A DNA stretch of 64,000 nucleotides from Nematostella vectensis. Taxonomy: Eukaryota > Cnidaria > Anthozoa > Actiniaria > Edwardsiidae. A program made the position numbers and the translations under genes. The stretch spans positions 5,121,747 through 5,185,746 of the forward strand of contig NC_064044.1 in the NCBI RefSeq assembly GCF_932526225.1, written 5' to 3'. Numbering within the stretch: the stretch's first letter is position 1; each line of letters opens with the position of its first letter. The notes beneath the pieces are model-generated. The model made no database searches, was not told the DNA's origin, and saw only the letters and a list, made by a program, of their open reading frames with translations. This document shows, piece after piece, positions 59,401 through 64,000 of this stretch.

Positions 59401-62052
59401 CGTTAGTCCAGGAATACGAAAGATGAATCGTTGATATACAGGACAAAATAACCAGCAGATTTAATAACAACTTAGAAAAGACCCATTCAGATATTTAAAA
59501 CTGTCAAACTTATTAAAACATTTATAGAAAAACGCGAATTCCATAAATAGATCCTTTTAAGATTTGGATTTTTAAAGTGGCCCCAGTGACCTTATCCACG
59601 GTACGCCCATGCAGTTTTGCTTGAATAACACTTTTTCGCAACGTCATTATTTGTTGTTCTATGTGACTATATGCATTTTAGAGGTCCTTTGTGGGACTGT
59701 ATTCTGTTTATTGTTAGTCTTTTTGGAGGTGCTACAAAGTGTGTGTAAAATCATTGGGAAATAGCAATAATCCTGTATGTTTTAGATTATATATATTCCT
59801 TTATTTGTATTTACGTTTTTTCTATAAATGGTAAATTTTAGTTTGTATTTATCTACATTGTAATACTGTTATTCGAAGATCCCCTTGGTAGTGTCAATAC
59901 ACATATGCATCGTATTGTTCTGGTTCCTTATTCGCTATAAGTGGGACACAATTGGTGACACTTTTTATTTTCTACTGTCTACTGTTAGAACAAAGTGTTC
60001 ATTGATTATTTTTGACAAGAGGTTTATTTTGTGAAGAAAATCAATAAACAATAAAAAGACATATATGTCATCTTGCAGGGTTAACGCCCAGTGTCAGGTT
60101 TGAATATATTATCGGGAACACTGTAAATTTTATCAAATTCATAATCTTCATTTTCCCAATTCTATTACGTAGCAGGAGGTTCTGTAACAACATCTCATCA
60201 TTATTTCCCGTGGTTAGTTGATCTATGATTACTTAACATTTAGAGCTGTGAAAAACGGACAAAGAAAGTCACAAGGCGGATCGGCCGTCTGTCAAGAATC
60301 AAAGACCGTGACAGAACCTTTCAATTCTACCTGTCGATCTGAGATAAGGGTCATTGATTAAGAATACATGTTTGTCTCAATAGCCAACTGACAAATACTA
60401 CTTCTTTGTGATTTTTGGTTAAAAATAAAATATATATATATATATATATTTATACGAAAAAAAAATATATGCACTTGCATAGCATGTGGCCTACGACCAG
60501 TTGATTAAAGACATAATCTTAAGATTCTTAACATGTGTATTAACATGTGCAATGAACCCTTCTGGAAAGGTAATTGGATTAACCTCATAATATGTAATAG
60601 AAAATTCTTCATTTTGATCTACTTTAAAATATTCTGAACGTTAGTCCAGGAATACGAAAGATGGATCGTTTATATACAGGACAAAATAACCAGCAGATTT
60701 GATAATAACTTAGAATAGACCTATTCAGATCTTTAAAACTGTCAAACTTATTAAAACATTCATAGAAAAACGCGAATTCCATGAATAGATCCTTTTAAGA
60801 TTTGGATTTTTAAAGTGGCCCCAGTGACCTTATCCACGGTACGCCCATGCAGTTTTGCTTGAATAACACTTTTTCGTAACGTCATTATTTGTTGTTCTAT
60901 GTGACTATATGCACTTTAGAGGTCTTTTGTGGGAGGAGCTTAGAAAACGGCTGGCATTCAAAATACGTTATTGCTAGTTATCCTACAAAAATGTTTACCA
61001 TATACCCATTGTTTTTCATCTAAAATTTACCCTCTAAAACTTAAAATAAAAATAAAAATAATAATAAAATAGAATATTTTGTATCCTCATGCTTAAGGAA
61101 ATATTTGAATATGATTAATATCCATATTTGAAAAAAATAGAGAAGTATAGCAGATGTTATTCAATCAATTGAAAATAGTCTGCATAACCGTTTGTTTCTT
61201 TGATGATCATTAGTTCATGATGATTCTTCTTAGCATACTCTAACATAAAGCTGATAGTGGGTAAGGTAAACAAGAGCTTAAGGAAGCAGCTCCTCTATTT
61301 GACCTGCGTCCATAAGAACTAGTAGTTACGTATGTTAAAGTTTTGGGTTATCATTAAGTTTATCTTTCCGATCGTTTCTTACCGCTGTCTCCATCGTCGT
61401 CATCGTCATCTGCTCCATCAACTCCACCAAGTTGTCCCGCTCCGTACGCATTAGCCCCAAGTAACAATGGCAGCTCCGACGTACCCAACCCTTGGCTCAA
61501 CATCTCCGGTTTCAAAGGAATCGAGTCATACTTTAACCTCTGTGGCTTATAGTTTATCTCCGCAAGGCGCGATGCCGGGGAAACACCAATGGCCGATCTG
61601 GCCTGTAGTAAATTTAGCGTTGAGAGTAATCTAGCAAGTTGCAGATTATAAGGCAGTCTATAACCCCCTGTGTTTGCAAGCAGACGGTTGTCTTGTGGAA
61701 TATACCCTCGCAGTTGCCCCATTGTTTGAAACCCTGCAGCGGGTTGAAGTCCCAGGGCCGGGCCATACCTCCCCGCATAAGGCAGCCCAAGCGGAGCAAG
61801 TCCCGTCCTGAAGCCCAAACCCCCATATTGCGGTGATCTACTTTTCCGGGAAATTACTTTTCCCTTCGTTTTGTGTACTTCTTCTTGGACATTTCCATGG
61901 GTAATCACTGTCTTCGAATCGGCGTTGATTGTTGTCCTGTTTGTCAAATTACCGTGTTGTGTCTTGGACGCGGATGTTTTGTCGATAATCACGCCTGTTA
62001 TTGCTATGATCCCAAACAGGATACGGGCTAGTCGAACCATCATCACATTCAT
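28937..62052 (-). CDS. Giant secreted EGF/laminin-G protein with proline-rich tail
   Basis: One gene assembled from at least 36 coding exons whose phases all agree: signal-peptide exon 62052-61383, 27 EGF exons (58125 to 34611), two linker exons, five laminin-G exons (34342 to 32430) and two tail exons (31181-30901 and 30651-28937). About 2170 residues are visible: 1-223 N-terminus, about 224-1288 EGF array, 1289-1509 LamG-like, 1510-2174 tail. Repeated Cx4Cx5-type hEGF modules with PNPC and GG are typical of secreted or cell-surface adhesion proteins. No transmembrane span was seen after the array, so a matrix protein is inferred. Coral skeletal-matrix 'EGF and laminin G domain' proteins share the domain pair, but I cannot establish orthology. 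Function unknown. The C-terminal end is unresolved. Confidence 0.82.
30901..31181 (-). CDS. Proline-rich tail exon A
   Basis: Encodes about 94 residues after acceptor TTTTCAG: a basic start ([16 protein letters not shown]), a Pro/Tyr-rich part ([21 protein letters not shown]) and an acidic, possibly helical part ([15 protein letters not shown]). The donor CCACAG/GTAAACC leaves phase 0 to the next exon. Confidence 0.78.
31182..32004. other. Intron between LamG and tail exons
   Basis: No exon recognised. A lone copy of the 27-bp CCCGTGGTAAGTTA motif at about 31515-31540 foreshadows the array at 32005-32382. Confidence 0.4.
32005..32382. repeat. 27-bp tandem array, about 13 diverged copies
   Basis: Units resemble AGAACGCCCGTGGTAAGTTA followed by ATCACTT; some have a TGAATGCTCGTGATCGCAT variant arranged in a higher-order pattern (seen twice, about 32130-32190 and 32255-32300). 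It starts about 48 bp downstream of the last LamG exon. Confidence 0.8.
32430..34342 (-). CDS. Laminin-G/concanavalin-like domain exons
   Basis: Exons 34342-34190, 33789-33629, 33354-33214, 33053-32972 and 32555-32430 (phases 1, 0, 0, 1, 1). Together they encode about 220 residues of jelly-roll type: [16 protein letters not shown]...[10 protein letters not shown], then [15 protein letters not shown]...ITIATWIK, then [13 protein letters not shown]...[13 protein letters not shown], then [13 protein letters not shown], then [15 protein letters not shown]. These segments match the LamG_3/pentraxin-like pattern, including the terminal 'RG.VDE..IF' strand. The donor GTATGT at 32424-32429 is chosen because it leaves the phase required by the next exon; the alternative GTCTAC site ten bases earlier does not. 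Confidence 0.82.
33504..33663 (-). repeat. 80-bp tandem duplication across an exon end
   Basis: The unit 33584-33663 contains the last 35 bases of LamG exon 33629-33789, its donor and adjoining intron. A diverged second copy lies at 33504-33583, where the donor has decayed (GTTATA instead of GTATAT). Confidence 0.7.
33832..34044. repeat. Foldback MITE in LamG intron
   Basis: The left arm AGCCTGCTAGCCG...CGGAAATTAC (33833-33874) is inverted at the right arm GTAATTTCCG...CGGCTAGCAGG (34000-34038). The interior has a GAGAGAAGGAGGCGAG purine block. Confidence 0.75.
34601..34610 (-). other. GC splice donor of the last EGF exon
   Basis: On the minus strand the exon ends TGTGAAG and continues GCAAGTTATG. 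This is the consensus for the minor GC-AG intron class (AG/GCAAGT). The phase-1 break after the last Cys is the same as in every other EGF exon, supporting this site over any nearby GT. Confidence 0.65.
34611..43610 (-). CDS. EGF exons 20-27 of the giant gene
   Basis: Exons 43610-43503, 42916-42809, 42367-42260, 41773-41663, 41326-41219, 36618-36508, 35204-35112 and 34733-34611, all phase 1-1. Those before 36.6 kb are like the upstream modules. The 35112-35204 module is shorter and of a different subtype ([15 protein letters not shown]...GDGLDC), closer to the nidogen/thrombospondin style. The last one is followed by a GC-AG intron. Between 36.6 and 41.2 kb the intron is swollen by a 23-bp satellite. 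Confidence 0.86.
35687..35940. mobile_element. TTAA-ended MITE, best-preserved copy
   Basis: 254 bp with TTAA at both ends and about 30-bp terminal inverted repeats starting TTAAAGCCGCATTGTCACCA. It lies in the intron between the EGF exons at 36508 and 35112. Confidence 0.88.
36619..37670. other. Intron, no exon seen
   Basis: Contains a diverged 150-bp repeat (about 37025-37180; see also 27735 and 46540). Nothing coding recognised. Confidence 0.4.
37671..41215. repeat. 23-bp satellite, about 154 copies
   Basis: An unbroken 3.5-kb head-to-tail array of a 23-bp unit containing CTTGGTCAACACTAGGAG and then TCTAG. Common variants are TCTGG, AGGTGT, AGCAGT, AGAAGT and GTAAAC, which recur in short blocks, a sign of higher-order expansion. 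The last unit ends about 3 bp from the donor-side border of EGF exon 41219-41326. Confidence 0.97.
41774..44043. other. Introns among EGF exons 19-23
   Basis: Apart from the exons listed, only AT-rich sequence and a probable MITE at 43703-43967 with about 20-bp inverted ends (GTATACACCTATTTCAAA / TTTGAAATAGGTGTATAC) were seen. Confidence 0.5.
43263..43301 (-). CDS. Linker exon, Lys/Pro-rich
   Basis: A 39-nt exon in phase 1-1, encoding [13 protein letters not shown]. Acceptor TTTTTTAG and donor GTCG/GTAAGTG are both strong. Like the 44044-44103 exon it is a Cys-free spacer between EGF modules and could be optional. Confidence 0.7.
44044..44103 (-). CDS. Linker exon, Lys/Thr/Pro-rich
   Basis: A 60-nt exon in phase 1-1, with acceptor TTTCAG and donor AAAG/GTAAAA. 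It encodes [20 protein letters not shown], which has no Cys. It separates EGF exons 44584-44468 and 43610-43503. Its length is a multiple of three, so it could be skipped without a frame change. Confidence 0.7.
44468..58125 (-). CDS. EGF exons 1-19 of the giant gene
   Basis: Minus-strand exons, each phase 1 at both ends and each one six-Cys EGF module: 58125-58018, 57019-56909, 55373-55263, 54288-54175, 53258-53139, 52352-52242, 51625-51515, 51011-50901, 50807-50697, 50266-50156, 49445-49335, 48534-48424, 48227-48108, 47799-47689, 47169-47053, 46822-46706, 46068-45955, 45057-44869 (one and a half modules) and 44584-44468. Most are 108-120 nt with the pattern C-x4-PC, NGG, C.C, G(F/Y).G..C. 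The Asp/Asn-Asp-Gly triad of calcium-binding EGF is only partly present (DKDPC, DEDQC), so some modules may bind calcium. Even size and phase indicate growth by exon duplication. Confidence 0.88.
44869..45057 (-). CDS. Fused double-EGF exon
   Basis: This exon is 189 nt, against about 111 for its neighbours. It has a first module that stops after its fourth Cys ([14 protein letters not shown]...YQC) and runs at once into a complete second module ([12 protein letters not shown]...GKNC). It carries ten Cys rather than twelve. Either intron loss with deletion between two modules, or a derived fold. Confidence 0.85.
45750..45891. repeat. (ATT)n microsatellite
   Basis: About 140 bp of ATT triplets with a few ATC variants in the intron downstream of EGF exon 45955-46068. 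It produces spurious poly-Asn and poly-Ile frames. Confidence 0.95.
46214..46362 (-). repeat. Dispersed repeat, copy 2
   Basis: Reverse-complement match to 24836-24984 over about 150 bp, including the TACGGCAACCTTAAAAATGA end. Confidence 0.75.
47198..47471. repeat. (AT)n microsatellite with embedded foldback
   Basis: AT runs at about 47204-47226 and 47384-47471 flank a segment whose ends are a perfect 23-bp inverted repeat including ATGAGTGGGCAACCACGAAA. This looks like a small foldback element that inserted into or generated the AT tract. Confidence 0.85.
48648..48816. repeat. MITE-like inverted repeat
   Basis: The left arm TTCTTAATAAAAACTCACCG and the right arm CGGTGAGTTTTGTGTGTTTT then ATTAAGAA are inverted. 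Interior arms also pair (AGTGATCATTTCAAT / ATTAAAATGACCACT). In the intron upstream of EGF exon 48424. Confidence 0.65.
49188..49362 (-). repeat. Splice-donor junction repeated four times
   Basis: The end of EGF exon 49335-49445 plus its donor (ACCTTCTGTCACG/GTAAGA on the minus strand) is followed by three further copies in the intron. Two keep GTAAGA or GTAAAA after CACG; one has CTAAGA. The farthest copy also keeps the exon's AATATAGAGGA. Confidence 0.85.
51222..51375. repeat. About 42-bp tandem repeat, four diverged copies
   Basis: Units share GCGTAATCTGTTAT and CCAATCAGAGTGCA. The CCAAT motif recurs in each unit. Confidence 0.7.
51695..51905 (-). mobile_element. TTAA-type MITE, diverged copy
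   Basis: Reverse-orientation relative of the 35687-35940 element with shared TCTAAATTATCAATCACATC and CCAATAGACACATTGCTTTC blocks. Both terminal repeats are eroded. Confidence 0.7.
52791..53122. repeat. 142-bp tandem repeat, two and a part copies
   Basis: Copies start at 52791, 52933 and 53075 (TCTTATTCCCAAATG). The partial third copy runs to within about 20 bp of the donor of EGF exon 53139-53258. Confidence 0.85.
53888..53974. repeat. Small foldback element
   Basis: Arms TAGCTCGAGTGTCAGGC and GCCTGACACTCGGGCTA are inverted; total about 87 bp. Confidence 0.65.
54446..54526. repeat. Small foldback element
   Basis: Arms TACCAGAGGCTTC and GAGCCTCTGGTA are inverted around about 55 bp in the intron upstream (5' side) of EGF exon 54175-54288. 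Confidence 0.6.
58471..60934. repeat. 1.22-kb tandem duplication
   Basis: Copy 1 at about 58471-59694 and copy 2 at about 59695-60934 are nearly identical throughout (period 1224), apart from scattered substitutions and a short AT insertion near 60428. Both lie in the first large intron of the EGF/LamG gene. No coding content is seen. Confidence 0.93.
61383..62052 (-). CDS. Signal-peptide and Gly/Pro/Tyr-rich first exon
   Basis: Begins [20 protein letters not shown], a short basic start plus hydrophobic core ending near TSAS, as expected of a signal peptide. A dibasic RKSR site (about residue 72) could release a propeptide. Then comes a Gly/Leu/Tyr/Pro-rich stretch ([20 protein letters not shown]) and an acidic D-rich run before the donor. 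Donor GACAGCG/GTAAGA leaves phase 1, matching the first EGF exon. The other upstream ATGs in frame are within a few codons. Confidence 0.82.
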
Positions 62053-64000
62053 TCATGGCAGCTTCCAAGATCTAGCCCATGTCATAATTATTACCACCAC
62101 AACCGGGGATTTGTTTCCCTTTGTGAATTTCTCTAATTACCTCCGTCCGATCGAGGCACTCGGGAAACCAGGGAAAGAATATTTAATTAACCTTTGGCTG
62201 GTACCAAATTACATCATATTCAAACCCAGAATGCTTCTTTCATGACGTAAATATCTTGATCTAGGATTTTCTTCGGACATTTTGTCCCCGTCCTGTTTTA
62301 CATTTCCGACTTAGAAATCGACTTTTATTCGACTTTGGCAATGGGACTGCAATTCAACACTAATAGGCTCATTATGTTTTAGTATCTTGCCTGTAGAAAT
62401 GTCACGGTCACTGAGCTAGGATGGCAGGGGTAACACGGGTCACAACGCTTGTTTGCACTGAATGACCACTTGGGATTTCACGGGAGCGACATGACGGCCA
62501 CCTTGGCACTTAAGAGACGATCTCATTCAACGCCTTTATGTCCATTCTCCCTTATTTCTCTTGACACTAAAGTTATTGCTACTGTTCATAATTTTAGCAA
62601 TTAGACTTTTTAACAACTAATCACTACGTTTCTATTTCATGAACTTTTAATAATTTCGTGGATTCTCTTGAGAATCTTTCCCGACTAGCAAATGACATGA
62701 GAAAAATAGGTTTTAAAATTGCTCAAAAACGGCCTATCGGGGAGAAGGGGGAAAGATTCCGTGCAACGATGAATGTTATCAGTCTCTTGCGAACCACTTC
62801 TTATCTTTTATCATGTCATTCGTCAACCCATCACTAAATATAGGCGTAACGTCTCTCGAGACACCTGTTCAACAATTTTCCTGATTCTGTAAACTAGTAT
62901 CAAAGAAGAAAATATCGTAGAATTCCTCCTTCCTTTTTAAACAATATTTTTTCTAAGTGTGTTAGAGAGGTTGGGCGGTTTTGTCGAGCCGCTTGTTGGC
63001 CCCTCTTAACCTTTTAAGACGCCAGCTCTAGTTAGTGAAGTAGAAAGTCAAAGTTCACTACACTCTCTTGTCAAGAAGCATCGGCACTTCGACCCTTTTT
63101 TAAAATTTTCTGTGATAATGGCATACGAGGTTCGTGACTACGGAGACATTTATTTGCGCCGTGCCTTTGAAAATTTCTCGTTTGTTTTAAACAGACGTGA
63201 ACGCAACTTGTAGTTTTACCTCATCGCAGTCATTTTATACGTCCGATTTGGTTTAAACGCACAGAATCACACGCGACTTTATCTAGCGTACTAGAATTTA
63301 CAAACTGAAATCACAAACTCGGGATACTGCTCTTTGATGAAACATCATAAATACTTACATAGTAGCCATGCAATGCTTATGTGAACAATGCCTTCAGAAA
63401 AGCATAGAACAGTAAATGAAAAGCATTTTCATTACTTTAGTGACTACCATTGCCACAATAAAATGATCAGTTGAATTTGACCTTTGAAATTAGACTTTAA
63501 AATAATGCAAATATCCCCATTTCCATTTAAGCTTGACTACAGAGTGTGTATTAAATTAAGATATCTTGAATGTCAGCGATACAATAGGGATGGTTGTGAT
63601 TATACCACCAACTAGTCGTTCTACTGGTAATAGTTCCAGAATTTTCGGTATTCCTGTGTAATTTAAGTGCGAAAGCTCCGAATTGCTTTACAACCGTCTT
63701 GGTCTTTTTCGCAACATTTTTGCTCGCCGATAAAGCATAAGGTCTACATTCTGGTTAAAGTGAGCTTACTAAAGTTTAGTCAAACAAGGACAGAGATAGG
63801 GTATCAAGCAGTTAACTTTTGAACGACGTACAAAGGGTTTGATTTCTGGATAAGAAGAGAAAAATGGTTTAGGGAAAAAAAGGGAGTTTAAATGAGCTTG
63901 TTAAAGTTTAATCAAACTAGGACAAGCAATCAAGCAATCAACCTTTAAACGACCTGTGATTCTTTCGCGATCAAATTCTACAGAGCTCCTGTTATATGAA
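62053..64000. other. Upstream flank of the EGF/LamG gene
   Basis: Should contain the promoter and 5' untranslated region. No convincing exon, repeat or regulatory motif was identified; open frames here are short. Confidence 0.4.

Overview
The window reads as nuclear DNA of an invertebrate animal, most likely an anthozoan cnidarian such as a sea anemone. This is inferred from long multi-exon genes with GT-AG introns, one EGF module per phase-1 exon, AT-rich introns full of small inverted-repeat elements, and a degenerate Ty3/Gypsy element. I see no bacterial operon, tRNA, rRNA or CRISPR. Exons were placed by hand from splice consensus, reading phase and family similarity; no transcript data were available.

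Layout. (1) 531-7841, plus strand: a broken acyl-CoA synthetase (AMP-binding) gene with several frameshifts. Its first intron holds a foldback element and, inside that, a decayed Ty3/Gypsy retrotransposon (2360-6914, 123-bp LTRs, GTTA target duplication). (2) 8602-11799, plus: a five-exon four-membrane-span protein resembling the CD20/MS4A type, with two PPPPY motifs in its tail. (3) 12945-13550: a 27-bp minisatellite. (4) 14396-24251, minus: the cohesin-release factor WAPL in 19 coding exons. The exon lengths sum to 2505 nt, a clean 834-codon frame plus stop. A perfect E2F-type site lies about 200 bp upstream. (5) about 25.5-62.05 kb, minus: one very large gene for a secreted modular protein. 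It runs signal peptide, Gly/Pro/Tyr-rich N-terminus, 27 EGF exons with two short Lys/Pro linker exons, a five-exon laminin-G/concanavalin-like domain, then a long Pro/Tyr/Gln/Arg-rich tail ending in very basic clusters. At least 36 coding exons and about 2170 residues are visible, and all intron phases join. (6) 62053-64000: upstream flank with nothing recognisable.

How the parts relate. WAPL is a nuclear chromosome-cohesion regulator, while the EGF/LamG protein should be extracellular (matrix or adhesion). They are head-to-tail neighbours with no evident functional link.

Most unusual features: the architecture of the EGF/LamG/proline-rich protein, and repeated expansion of tandem repeats directly against exon borders. 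Cases are a 45-bp array of 3' splice-site copies at WAPL exon 14, three extra copies of a 5' splice site at an EGF exon, a 3.5-kb 23-bp satellite starting a few bases from a splice donor, and older duplications of splice junctions elsewhere.
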